The notes under the pieces: generated by a model | What the model saw: only the letters and a program-made list of their open reading frames with translations | Database searches by the model: none | Told to the model about the DNA's origin: nothing | Translations under genes and position numbers: made by a program | NCBI GenBank assembly: GCA_038226175.1 | Contig: JBBRQP010000006.1 | Coordinates: 1 to 64,000, forward strand | Length of the DNA: 64,000 bases | Source: JBBRQP01 sp038226175 | GTDB taxonomy: Bacteria; Cyanobacteriota; Cyanobacteriia; Gloeobacterales; Anthocerotibacteraceae | Direction: 5' to 3' | In this document: one piece after another, positions 53,129 through 61,410 of the stretch | Position numbering within the stretch: the first letter of the stretch is position 1 | How the letters are laid out: each line of letters starts with the position of its first letter

Positions 53129-53281
53129 TTATTTGGTGGGGATAGCTAGTTTTTCTGCGTACTGACGCATATCTTGGAAAACTACTGCCAATTGTTCCCG
53201 AATTTGAGCCTCACGGCTAGCGTCAGATGCTTGTGCGATTACTTCTTGGCGGCTAGGGGTTTGGGTTTGAGAGGAACTCAT
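53129..53281 (-). CDS. Small conserved-looking protein (50 aa)
   Basis: From ATG 53281 (GGAG upstream on the minus strand) it encodes MSSSQTQTPSRQEVIAQASD followed by an amphipathic helix REAQIREQLAVVFQDMRQYAEKL and the end IPTK. The longer frame to 53356 lacks a ribosome site. Ser/Gln-rich N-terminus plus one helix suggests a small structural or adaptor protein. I do not recognise a family. It lies divergently between rodA and gyrA/parC, suggesting its own promoter. Confidence 0.55.
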   Translation of the reverse strand: MSSSQTQTPSRQEVIAQASDASREAQIREQLAVVFQDMRQYAEKLAIPTK

Positions 53282-53546
53282 GCTTTCTCCAGATGCAGCT
53301 TTACACAAGATTATTTTTACATTTCTTATTGTGTTTGAGTGTGCCTTGCAACACATTTGCGGGTTTTACGGGGGCTCAAGATGCTTAGGCGTTGATTTAC
53401 GGGATCTGGCAGCTAAACTTCTTCGTCACATAGTTAAGTTTGCAGCTTTAGTGAAACCGAGTGATTTATTTTTTGTAGCGGCTCTTTCGCCAAGGGGGGA
53501 GATTACGGGCTATATATGGTATGACCTGTTTTCCGTCACACCAGCT

Positions 53547-55925
53547 ATGACCACCCCGATCGGTCAGATTGTCGCTACATCGCTACAAACCGAAATGCAG
53601 CGTTCTTACCTCGAATACGCGATGAGCGTAATTGTCGGGCGGGCGCTACCGGATGTGCGTGATGGCCTCAAACCTGTACACCGGCGTATTCTGTTTGCGA
53701 TGCACGAGCTAGGGCTTAACCCTGATCGGCCTTTCCGTAAATGTGCCAGAGTCGTCGGCGATGTCTTAGGTAAATATCATCCTCATGGCGATACAGCTGT
53801 CTATGATGCCTTGGTACGCTTAGCTCAAGATTTTGCTTCTCGCTATCCACTCATTGAAGGCCATGGTAATTTTGGTTCCTTAGATAATGACCCACCAGCG
53901 GCGATGCGCTATACCGAGAGCCGCTTATCCCCGATTGCCGCTGAAGGGTTACTGCAAGAAGTCGGCGAACCCATGGTGGAATTTCAGGGAAATTTTGATG
54001 ACTCGATGCAAGAACCGCGGGTTTTACCAGCTCGGTTACCTTTTTTGGTACTCAATGGCGCCAATGGTATCGCAGTTGGCATGGCAACCAATATTCCACC
54101 CCATAATTTAAGCGAAATCATTGATGGTTTGGTGGCCATGATTGACCAGCCAGACTTGAGCCTCGAACAGTTACTGACCCATATTCCGGGTCCGGATTTC
54201 CCGACAGGGGGTGAAATCGTCGGGACTGAGGGCATTGTGGACGCCTATCGCACCGGACGTGGCACGATTACCCTACGCGGTACGGTTGAGCTTGAGACCC
54301 TGCGTGACCGCAGCCGTGCCAAGCAAGCCTTAGTAATTCGGGAGTTGCCCTATCAAGTTAGTATCGAGACGCTCACGGTCAAAATTGCCGAACTCGTTAA
54401 TGAAGAGCGCATCACCGGGATCAGTGACCTGCGTAACGAGTCCAACCGGGCTGGGGTTCGTATCGTGCTCGAACTCAAAAAAGATGCCAATACGGAACTC
54501 ATTCTTAACCAACTCTATCGCCATACACCCTTACAAGATAATTTTGGCATTATTCAGCTAGCGATTGTCAATGGCAAACCCGAGCTACTGCCACTCAAAA
54601 ATTTACTACAGCATTTTCTTGATTTTCGGTTAGAAACCTTGATTCGGCGTTTGGGTTATGACCTAGAGCAAGCCCAAGAAAAAGTTCACTTACTAGCAGG
54701 TTCTTTACGGGTTTTAGCTAACTTGCCGCAAGCTGTGCCCTTGATCTTGGCAGCTGATGATACACCTCAGGCGCTGCGCGCTCTCCAAGAAGCTTTTGAT
54801 CTAAGTGCGACCCAAGCCGATCATATTTTGCAAATGCCCTTGCGTCGCTTGACCCGCCTTGATCAACGCAATCTGCAAACTGAATTTGAACGCTGGGAAA
54901 AACAAGTCAAAGAACTGACAGCTCTACTCAATGACCGCAAAAAACTCTGGGCATTTCTCAAAAAAGACCTCCTCACCCTCAAAAAGAAATTTGCAGACGC
55001 ACGGCGGACACGCTTGACTCAGGCTCGTCCTGTACTCGCGCCCGTGACTGACCTCATTGCTGATAATCCATGGCTCGTGCAATACACTCTCAAAGGCTAT
55101 GTACGGCGCGTGGCACCCAACCGCCGCGCCCTCCCTGAAGATACAGTCCAGGTTCACCCAGGACGCTCCTTCTCTGATTTGATTGTCCTGACCAAAACTG
55201 GTCGCGTTTACCGGGTAAAATTTCATGCTATCCCCGAAGGTAAAGTCAAAGGTACGCTTATCAGTAACCTAGTTAATACGCACGATCCGGTTTTGACGAC
55301 GTTGGCCTTTGATGATTATGGGGCGAAGCAAACCCTGGTACTGCTCTCAGCCCAAGGCCGCATTAAACGTGTGAGTGTAGCTGACCTGGCCGAAATCAGT
55401 GGACGTGGCCTGACTGTGATCAAGTTAGCAGCTCAGGATTATGTGGTGAGTTGTGTATTAGCGGTTGATAAAGGGCAGATCGTCGGTGCGGTCTCGTCGG
55501 GTCGCCTAGTCCGGTTTCCCTATAACGAAAGCCAGATCCCACCTTCTGGGTTAAATACAGCCGGTGTTCAGGGTTTTGCATTACGCAAAGAAGAGCATAT
55601 GGTGGGTCTGACATTTGTGCAACCCAAAGATGAAGTCATCTTACTAACTGCGACTGGTCAGGCTAAACGCCTCGCAATTACGCAGATTCGACAAACCGAA
55701 CGGGCTGTGATGGGTACGCTAGGCATCACCTTCACCACCAAAACTGATCAGTTGGTGGGTCTAGCTCGCTATCAGCCCAGTCAGCATTATCTGGGGCTTA
55801 CCAATACCGAACGTCTGATTCCGGCGGCACAAATCGACGCTGCTGAACGTACGGCTGCCGGATCACCTATCTTTAGCCTCACAGCTGGAGAACAGCTCGT
55901 CGGATTATTAACCGCGAGTAGCTAG
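53547..55925 (+). CDS. Type II topoisomerase subunit A (GyrA/ParC family)
   Basis: 792 aa from ATG 53547. The open frame upstream to 53280 has no family similarity. Core motifs: EYAMSVIVGRALPDVRDGLKPVHRRILFAM, KYHPHGDTAVYDALVRLAQDF and the catalytic Tyr122 in AAMRYTESR. The C-terminal beta-pinwheel (about 510-792) has repeats such as ILTKTGRVYRVK-type, VLLSAQGRIKRV and LLTATGQAKRLA. I do not see the GyrA box (QRRGGKG-like) in that domain, so it may be a ParC-like or second A subunit. It shares a stop CTAG with acpS. The 265 bp before the start hold the divergent promoters. Confidence 0.87.
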   Translation: MTTPIGQIVATSLQTEMQRSYLEYAMSVIVGRALPDVRDGLKPVHRRILFAMHELGLNPDRPFRKCARVVGDVLGKYHPHGDTAVYDALVRLAQDFASRYPLIEGHGNFGSLDNDPPAAMRYTESRLSPIAAEGLLQEVGEPMVEFQGNFDDSMQEPRVLPARLPFLVLNGANGIAVGMATNIPPHNLSEIIDGLVAMIDQPDLSLEQLLTHIPGPDFPTGGEIVGTEGIVDAYRTGRGTITLRGTVELETLRDRSRAKQALVIRELPYQVSIETLTVKIAELVNEERITGISDLRNESNRAGVRIVLELKKDANTELILNQLYRHTPLQDNFGIIQLAIVNGKPELLPLKNLLQHFLDFRLETLIRRLGYDLEQAQEKVHLLAGSLRVLANLPQAVPLILAADDTPQALRALQEAFDLSATQADHILQMPLRRLTRLDQRNLQTEFERWEKQVKELTALLNDRKKLWAFLKKDLLTLKKKFADARRTRLTQARPVLAPVTDLIADNPWLVQYTLKGYVRRVAPNRRALPEDTVQVHPGRSFSDLIVLTKTGRVYRVKFHAIPEGKVKGTLISNLVNTHDPVLTTLAFDDYGAKQTLVLLSAQGRIKRVSVADLAEISGRGLTVIKLAAQDYVVSCVLAVDKGQIVGAVSSGRLVRFPYNESQIPPSGLNTAGVQGFALRKEEHMVGLTFVQPKDEVILLTATGQAKRLAITQIRQTERAVMGTLGITFTTKTDQLVGLARYQPSQHYLGLTNTERLIPAAQIDAAERTAAGSPIFSLTAGEQLVGLLTASS

Positions 55926-56278
55926 CTTAGGGCAACAGCCGCTGCTACTGCATAGTCGCCGTCATGACTAATCGAGAGCGACCATTGCCAAGTACCACCG
56001 AGCTTATGAGCCTGATGATAAAGTTGCACGCCAGGCGCGCGCCCAGTCTCGCTACAAATCTCGATATCCCGATAACTAATCCCGTGCCATCCGGTTCCGA
56101 GTGCCTTGACTACAGCTTCTTTGGCGGCCCAGCAGCCTGCTAGACGTTGCGGTTGACTCAGTACATAGTCTTGTTCGCGGGATGTAAAAATTTTTTGATA
56201 AAAGCGTGAACCATAGCGGTTGGCTAAGCGGGTAATTCTAGGAATATGAACCAGATCAATCCCAGAATGCAGGGTCAT
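55922..56278 (-). CDS. acpS: Holo-[acyl-carrier-protein] synthase
   Basis: 118 aa. GIDLVHIPRI (metal-binding D8), FTSREQDYV, LAGCWAAKEAVVKALGTG (E near 58), and LSISHDGDYAVAAAVA. It attaches 4'-phosphopantetheine to ACP. The start overlaps minE by 4 bp, so it is the last gene of the minCDE operon. The gene is convergent with gyrA/parC, with stop codons that share CTAG. Confidence 0.93.
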   Translation of the reverse strand: MTLHSGIDLVHIPRITRLANRYGSRFYQKIFTSREQDYVLSQPQRLAGCWAAKEAVVKALGTGWHGISYRDIEICSETGRAPGVQLYHQAHKLGGTWQWSLSISHDGDYAVAAAVALS

Positions 56279-56580
56279 GGCTCTTCGGTGATCACAGGTT
56301 GGTCGACATCGACATCTACTTTTACGCGGCGAATCGGGATATTAGCAATCAAAGCCGTTGAAGAGCCTTCACGGTCAAATTGGACTTCGAGGGCATCAGG
56401 TTCTAGTTCAAAATAACGTCCAACTACTTCTAACAACTCTTCACGCATCTTCGCCATCATCTTGGGGGATACATCGGTGCGGTCATAGGCCAAGACCATT
56501 TTAAGGCGGTCACGGGCGACAGTGCGACTGGTGTTTTTGCCTTCACGGTTAAATATCTTGTCTAACAATTCCATAATCAT
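56275..56580 (-). CDS. minE: Cell division topological specificity factor MinE
   Basis: 101 aa. The N-terminal MinD-binding region is MELLDKIFNREGKNTSRTVARDRLKMVLAYDR with the usual AKERLxxxLxxDR pattern (about 20-33). The C-terminal dimer domain is MMAKMREELLEVVGRYFELEPDALEVQF. Six bp after minD. It ejects MinD from the membrane, driving the pole-to-pole oscillation. The genes are minC-minD-minE-acpS on the minus strand. Confidence 0.94.
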   Translation of the reverse strand: MIMELLDKIFNREGKNTSRTVARDRLKMVLAYDRTDVSPKMMAKMREELLEVVGRYFELEPDALEVQFDREGSSTALIANIPIRRVKVDVDVDQPVITEEP

Positions 56581-56585
56581 GGGGT

Positions 56586-57392
56586 CTAGTTTGTCCTACG
56601 AAAGAGGGTGAGTAAACGATCCATAAAACTAGGCGGGGCAACTTCTAAATTTAACAACGCCACGGTTTCCCCACTCAGCCTGCGGGCAATATTCAAAAAA
56701 GCCTGACCCGCTGGCGGGGGTGTCTCGCTTAAAACGAGTGGTTCACCCCGGTTGGTTGTGATGATTACCTTCTCATCTTCAGGCACAACACCAAGCAATT
56801 TAATAGCCAAAATTTCCATGACATCCTCAACTGACATCATGTTGTTATCCTTGACCATCTGCGGACGTAGACGATTGACAATCAGCTCGGCATCTTTGAG
56901 ACCAGCTGCTTCGAGCAAGCCAATCACGCGGTCAGCATCGCGTACAGCCGACAACTCAGGCGTAGTTACCACAATCGCGCGTTGTGCGCCAGCAATGGCG
57001 TTTTTGAACCCTTGCTCAATACCCGCCGGACAATCTACCAGAACGTAGTCAAAATTCTCCGCTAGTTGCGCGGTCAGACCTTTGGTTTGTTCCGGGGTAA
57101 TTGCGTTTTTATCGCGGGTCTGCGCTGCCGGGAGTAAGGCCAGTTTGGGTTGGCGTTTATCGCGCACGAGCGCTTGTTCAAGTCGGCACTCGCCATTGAG
57201 TACATCCAGAATGGTATAAACAATGCGATTTTCTAACCCCAACAACAAATCTAGATTCCGTAAACCAAAGTCGGCATCTATCAACGCGACCGAATGCCCC
57301 AAAGCCGCCAGAGCCATACCAATATTAGCGGTGGTTGTCGTTTTACCCACGCCGCCCTTACCGGATGTAATAACCAAAACCTGACCGCTCAT
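56586..57392 (-). CDS. minD: Septum site-determining ATPase MinD
   Basis: 268 aa. Deviant Walker A: ITSGKGGVGKTTTTANIGMALA (K in KGGVGKTT). Switch I DADFGLRNLDLLLG, VLVDCPAGIEQG. The C-terminal amphipathic membrane-targeting helix is SFMDRLLTLFRRTN. It binds membrane as ATP dimer and recruits MinC. It overlaps minC by 4 bp. Confidence 0.95.
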   Translation of the reverse strand: MSGQVLVITSGKGGVGKTTTTANIGMALAALGHSVALIDADFGLRNLDLLLGLENRIVYTILDVLNGECRLEQALVRDKRQPKLALLPAAQTRDKNAITPEQTKGLTAQLAENFDYVLVDCPAGIEQGFKNAIAGAQRAIVVTTPELSAVRDADRVIGLLEAAGLKDAELIVNRLRPQMVKDNNMMSVEDVMEILAIKLLGVVPEDEKVIITTNRGEPLVLSETPPPAGQAFLNIARRLSGETVALLNLEVAPPSFMDRLLTLFRRTN

Positions 57393-58078
57393 TCTTGTCT
57401 CCTCCGCTCATTCCTGAAATCTTTAGCTAAAGCAATATGAATCGTCTCATCCCGCACATAAGCGATCTCTGGTTGTTGGGGCGCAATGCCTTCTGGTGCG
57501 CGGGCCAAAATAGAGCCAATACGTAATTGAAGAGGCTCTAAATGTAACGCAAAAATGCGTGCTTGGTTGTTGCCGTTAGCCCCCGCATGCGCTAAACCTC
57601 GGACTTTTCCCCAGACGATAATGTCGCCGTAAGCATGAACTTCTGCCCCTGGTTTGATATCTCCGATCAGCACGACTGTACCAGAATGACTGATGACTAC
57701 TCCAGAACGTAAGGATTGCTGGATATAAAGCGGCTCTATCCAGAGATTTTCTGGTGGCAACAGTGATTGTTCGACATTAAGTCCGGCAACCGCTGCGGCC
57801 ACGGCTGTCTGACGACGCGTGGTCACAACTTTACTGATAGCAAATTTTTGGGTACTCAGGGTTTGCACTACTTGTTCAAGTTGCGTTATATTAAGAAGCC
57901 GATTTTGGCATTCGAGTGCCACCCGAAAACCACCTTGCCAGAGGCGCTCACCCTCACTGAGTTTTTGCTGGAGCTGCAACAAAACTTCTTCCCAAGGCAA
58001 ATCTATCGGCAATAGCAAGCGGAAACCTTCTGCCGAGCCTTTGAACGTTACTTGCTGCTCAAGGGGGAGTGTTTGCAT
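57389..58078 (-). CDS. minC: Septum site-determining inhibitor MinC
   Basis: 229 aa from ATG 58078. An in-frame TTG at 58144 would add 22 residues with several cysteines and no similarity. N-terminal FtsZ-inhibiting domain (about 1-105), then the C-terminal beta-helical MinC_C domain: LRSGVVISHSGTVVLIGDIKPGAEVHAYGDIIVWGKVRGLAHAGANG, ending LRIGSILARAPEG. It blocks FtsZ rings at poles. First gene of the min operon, divergent from the sigma factor gene. Confidence 0.92.
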   Translation of the reverse strand: MQTLPLEQQVTFKGSAEGFRLLLPIDLPWEEVLLQLQQKLSEGERLWQGGFRVALECQNRLLNITQLEQVVQTLSTQKFAISKVVTTRRQTAVAAAVAGLNVEQSLLPPENLWIEPLYIQQSLRSGVVISHSGTVVLIGDIKPGAEVHAYGDIIVWGKVRGLAHAGANGNNQARIFALHLEPLQLRIGSILARAPEGIAPQQPEIAYVRDETIHIALAKDFRNERRRQE

Positions 58079-58238
58079 AAAAGTTGAGCCAGAGGTACCA
58101 CATACTATCACACCTGCGTTGGAGCAACACGCAGCCCCGAGCAAGTGAACCTTATCTTAAAGAAAGATTAAAAATTATGAGCAAAAATGAAGAACTTTGC
58201 GCCTTTTCTTGTGTAGATAGTTAATTTTTGTTAACATT

Positions 58239-59189
58239 ATGAGGAAACCTTGTGTCACTGCCGTGTCCAACCCTTCTACACAACACGAAACTTTAGCTCC
58301 GGTAACGGTAAATTTTACCGCTTCTAAGACTGCGCGCAAAGGTCGTGCCACGAGTTCTGAAGACTCAGTGGGACAATTTTTGCGGGAGATGTCACGGTAT
58401 CCCCTTCTGACAGGAGATCAAGAGATCGAATTAGCACGGGTTATTGCAGCGGGTGGCGACAAAGCTGAATCTGCCAAACGCACGCTCGTCCGCGCTAATC
58501 TACGTCTTGTGGTTTCGATTGCCAAAAAATACCTAAATCGCGGCGTCCCTTTTCTAGACCTGATCCAAGAAGGTACTATTGGCCTGATGCGCGCTGCTGA
58601 AAAATTTGACTATGAGCGCGGCTTCAAATTTTCCACCTACGCCTACTGGTGGATTCGCCAAGGCATTACCCGCGCCATCGCCTCTCAAGCCCGCACTGTC
58701 CGTCTACCTGTGCATATGGTAGAAAAACTTAATCAAATCAAACGGGTACGCCGCGAATTGACCCAGACGCTTGATCATCGTCCTACCAAAGATGAACTTG
58801 CCGAAGCGCTTGATATGGATGAGAACAAACTAGATGAGATCCTTGAGGCAGGACGCAAAACACTTTCGTTGCATGTGCGCGTAGGCAAAGAAGAAGATAC
58901 CGAACTGCTCGACTTAATTGAGGACAGCCATAATCCTGGCCCAGCTTCAATTCTCGAAAACAGGATGCTCTACGAACAAATTCATGAAGCTCTGAGCCAT
59001 CTTGCCGGTCGTGAGCGCGAGATTTTGATGTTACGTTTCGGGATGGTAGATGGCAAAGATTATACTCTCTCGGAAATCGGGCAGATGTATACTCTTTCTC
59101 GGGAGCGGGTTCGCCAAATCCAAACTAAAGCGATGCGCAAACTCCGCCATCCGCGTTTACAGTCTTTACTTAAGGACTGGTTGGATTAA
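58239..59189 (+). CDS. Group-2 type sigma-70 factor
   Basis: 316 aa. Region 1.2 (SVGQFLREMSRYPLLTGDQEIEL), regions 2.1-2.4 (AKRTLVRANLRLVVSIAKKYLNRGVPFLDLIQEGTIGLMRAAEKFDYERGFKFSTYAYWWIRQGITRAI), region 3, and region 4 (LHVR..., LSEIGQMYTLSRERVRQIQTKAMRKLRHP). It lacks region 1.1 and is shorter than SigA (about 375-425 aa), so I place it with SigB/C/D/E. No strong ribosome site precedes ATG 58239. A terminator follows. Confidence 0.9.
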   Translation: MRKPCVTAVSNPSTQHETLAPVTVNFTASKTARKGRATSSEDSVGQFLREMSRYPLLTGDQEIELARVIAAGGDKAESAKRTLVRANLRLVVSIAKKYLNRGVPFLDLIQEGTIGLMRAAEKFDYERGFKFSTYAYWWIRQGITRAIASQARTVRLPVHMVEKLNQIKRVRRELTQTLDHRPTKDELAEALDMDENKLDEILEAGRKTLSLHVRVGKEEDTELLDLIEDSHNPGPASILENRMLYEQIHEALSHLAGREREILMLRFGMVDGKDYTLSEIGQMYTLSRERVRQIQTKAMRKLRHPRLQSLLKDWLD

Positions 59190-59201
59190 CAAAATAACAA
59201 A

Positions 59202-59239
59202 AAACAGACTTCGTTTTTTATTGAAAACGGGGTCTGTTT
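59202..59239. terminator. Bidirectional rho-independent terminator
   Basis: AAACAGACTTCGTTTT (59202-59217) pairs with AAAACGGGGTCTGTTT (59224-59239) around a 6-base loop. Pairing is through 16 positions including G-U pairs. On the plus strand it ends in TTT C TATTTACC. On the minus strand it is followed by TTTTTTGTTATTTTG, a better T tract. It lies between the sigma factor stop (59189) and the DUF1824 stop (59271) and probably serves both. Confidence 0.75.
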
Positions 59240-59270
59240 CTATTTACCTTTTATTTACCAAAGATGTGAT

Positions 59271-59711
59271 TTACGCTTTTGACCTGTTAAAAAGATCAAG
59301 AGGCAAATTGCCATACGTTTCATTATTCCCCTCACTAGCTGGTGAAAAGCAAGAGACAATTACACCCCGTTCGCTACCTGCATAGGGAGTTATTAAGCAC
59401 GTATTACTAACGGGGTTAAATTTGAGAAAGACCCCTGGCGCGGTAATAGACTCTTCTGGAATAGGCGGTTGTGCATAGCCAAAAGCCATCAGATAACCCT
59501 GTAATGCCTGAGTTGCCTCAGAGATTGTTGTGGCACAAATGCCAATCAAACGGTACTCTGCATTTGTGGCTATAAGTAGAAGAGCTGCCTGAATTTGTTG
59601 GGCGTTGTACTCTGCAACATTGGCTAAAATCAGATGTGCTTCAGCTAAATCAGGGGTAATTGGCGGCATGAGGTTGTATTGACAAATCATGATTATTTTA
59701 ACGTTACCCAT
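59271..59711 (-). CDS. DUF1824-family protein
   Basis: 146 aa with three possible starts (ATG 59711, 59690, 59669). The C-terminal half has LIGICATTISEATQALQGYLMAFGY, GVFLKFNPVSNTCLI, GSERGVIVSCFSP and ETYGNLPLDLF. From memory this fits DUF1824, a family restricted to cyanobacteria and relatives (consensus 'ILGICADT...', 'RGVLVSCQS', 'YG.LPLDLF'). Function unknown, cytoplasmic. It is followed on the minus strand by the shared terminator. Confidence 0.8.
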   Translation of the reverse strand: MGNVKIIMICQYNLMPPITPDLAEAHLILANVAEYNAQQIQAALLLIATNAEYRLIGICATTISEATQALQGYLMAFGYAQPPIPEESITAPGVFLKFNPVSNTCLITPYAGSERGVIVSCFSPASEGNNETYGNLPLDLFNRSKA

Positions 59712-59735
59712 ACCCCAAAAAATTCAACTTTTTAG

Positions 59736-60230
59736 TCAAAAAGAAGCTTCATACACTTCACCTTTTAACTCAACAGCAAATTGTCTATTTTCATAAAATT
59801 CAATGAACCAGCTAGAATTGACTTCTACTGACGAGAAAATGCCCATAAACCTAAACTTATAGTCTCCAAAAGACTCGCTAGTTTTCCCCTGGAAAGTCAA
59901 GTCATCGTTGATCCTCGTAATCTGGGCTGAATCACAGGTTAGACCTGTTTTGTAATATAAAAGAGCTTTGGCTAGTCTAGTCATAAATCTCAGCATAAAA
60001 GGCCTATTGTAATCAACTACCTGCGTACCTTTTAAAATCAAGGCTTTATAAACACGCTGGTCATCGCGCGCAAACATCGCATTACACCGTCTACAACAGG
60101 GCACTTGGATCAGAGGATAATGACGGGGTTTTGGGAAAAAACACTGGGGTGGAACATGATCGCCGCGTCTAGTGGATTGGGCTTGTTTACAGTAAATACA
60201 CATTTTTTCGGTAAACCGACCTGTCATCAT
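59736..60230 (-). CDS. HNH-type zinc-binding endonuclease-like protein
   Basis: 164 aa from ATG 60230 (60227 also possible). The longer frame to 60269 overlaps the next gene. CxxC pairs: CIYCKQ and CCRRCN, with RRGDHVPPQCFF between them. This looks like the HNH nuclease core (D-H-V-P-P with the flanking zinc cysteines). The remaining 100 residues have no known motif (YKTGLTCDSAQI, FMGIFSSVEVNSSWFIEFYENRQF). Its role could be DNA cleavage or a solitary mobile-element remnant. No restriction or toxin partner is next to it. Confidence 0.6.
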   Translation of the reverse strand: MMTGRFTEKMCIYCKQAQSTRRGDHVPPQCFFPKPRHYPLIQVPCCRRCNAMFARDDQRVYKALILKGTQVVDYNRPFMLRFMTRLAKALLYYKTGLTCDSAQITRINDDLTFQGKTSESFGDYKFRFMGIFSSVEVNSSWFIEFYENRQFAVELKGEVYEASF

Positions 60231-60241
60231 CTTCGTTCCAG

Positions 60242-60772
60242 CTAACTTAAAGCAGTTATGACAACCCAACTATCCATCAAAAACATCAATCCTACGCAAG
60301 CGAGCAGCGTCAGATACATCCAAGGCTGGGCTAGTGGTTTGACCCGCGTAGTGTCTAGCCCTGTATATTCCGTCACATAGCGCAATAATTGGGCAAATCC
60401 CGCAATCCGCATCGGCAACAAAAATCGTTCTCCTTGATGATCTACAAAATAGTGAACCCGCCCACCCTGTCCAGTAACCCGTGACTCAATGGTTTTGAGC
60501 TCAGACCAAGGTAAGCGCCAGCCCTGTACCAGCTGACTCGGCACCCAAGAGGCGTATTCTACCTGCACGGCCTGAGCATCGACGCGCACTCTCTGACTCA
60601 TTAGGGCAAATAAAACCAGCCAACCCAAACCAATACCCCCGATCGTCGAAGGTAACCACTGGGTCGCCTGTTGATGAACCAACAAAAAAGGCAACGGCAA
60701 GACTAAGGACAACAGCAGGCCATGTAAGGTATATCTCACCAAGGGCGAAATCCGGAAAAGTGTCTTAGACAT
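60242..60772 (-). CDS. Membrane protein with PH-like domain, function unknown
   Basis: 176 aa from ATG 60772. Two helices at about 13-31 and 44-62 are followed by a soluble middle region and a C-terminal helix near 152-174. The middle reads VRVDAQAVQVEYASWVPSQLVQGWRLPWSELKTIESRV, resembling a bacterial PH domain (YdbS/DUF304-like). It ends 11 bp before the HNH-type gene. I do not recognise a named family. Confidence 0.6.
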   Translation of the reverse strand: MSKTLFRISPLVRYTLHGLLLSLVLPLPFLLVHQQATQWLPSTIGGIGLGWLVLFALMSQRVRVDAQAVQVEYASWVPSQLVQGWRLPWSELKTIESRVTGQGGRVHYFVDHQGERFLLPMRIAGFAQLLRYVTEYTGLDTTRVKPLAQPWMYLTLLACVGLMFLMDSWVVITALS

Positions 60773-60900
60773 AACAAAAAAGAAGTTTTGTAACGGGGTT
60801 AGCTCCCAGTTTAACAAGTTCTGCCGTAATCTCTAGTCAGCTGTCCCGTCATTTGTTACGGTAATAGGTGATCTGCGCTTGCTCCGAGAAAGGAATAACT

Positions 60901-61410
60901 TTGACCCGCGCTACCCTTGATACCTCCGCCAATTTAGACCTGTTCTTACAAGAACTGCTCACTATTCAGCAAACCGGTTCTAAGCATGTTGCCATTCTTG
61001 GTTCGCGACATGTGCCGTGGATGCACCAACAGCTCATTGAGATGCTCAGTTATGCCTTAGCTCTAGTTGGTAATCGCATTCTCACTTCTGGTGCCACTGG
61101 CACCAATCTAGCCGTTGTCCGTGGCGCCTTGCGCGCTGATCCGCAATTGCTGACGGTGATCTTGCCACAAACTTTGGAGCGTCAGCCCAAAGAGTCCCAA
61201 GAGCAGCTAGAAAATGTCTTGCAACTGGTTGAGCACCCTGAGCACGAAGCCTTATCTCTATCGGAAGCTAGTTTGTTGTGTAACCAAGAAATTATCAGCA
61301 AATGCCAGCAATTGATTTGTTTTGCATTTCATGACTCACACACGCTGCTAGCTGCCTGCGAAGAGGCCGAAGAGCATCGTAAAATTGTTACTCTCTTTTT
61401 CTTGGATTAG
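60901..61410 (+). CDS. SLOG/Rossmann-like conserved cyanobacterial protein
   Basis: 169 aa, probable TTG start at 60901 six bases after AAAGGA. The longer GTG start at 60868 adds 11 residues that do not fit family members I recall. The core is KHVAILGSRHVPWMHQQLIEMLSYALALVGNRILTSGATGTNLAVVRGAL, a nucleotide-binding Rossmann pattern like DprA/SLOG (GSR and SGATGTN). Then LTVILPQTLERQPKESQEQLE and LICFAFHDSHTLLAACEEAEEHRKIVTLFFLD follow. It directly abuts thyX. It may bind a nucleotide or DNA; the role is unproven. Confidence 0.7.
   Translation: MTRATLDTSANLDLFLQELLTIQQTGSKHVAILGSRHVPWMHQQLIEMLSYALALVGNRILTSGATGTNLAVVRGALRADPQLLTVILPQTLERQPKESQEQLENVLQLVEHPEHEALSLSEASLLCNQEIISKCQQLICFAFHDSHTLLAACEEAEEHRKIVTLFFLD

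Noticed and set aside
53280..53546. N-terminal extension of the topoisomerase gene
   Set aside because: The first 89 codons show no family similarity, and the true N-terminus (MTTPIGQIVATSLQTEMQRS) starts at 53547. The extension overlaps the divergent small gene's start region.
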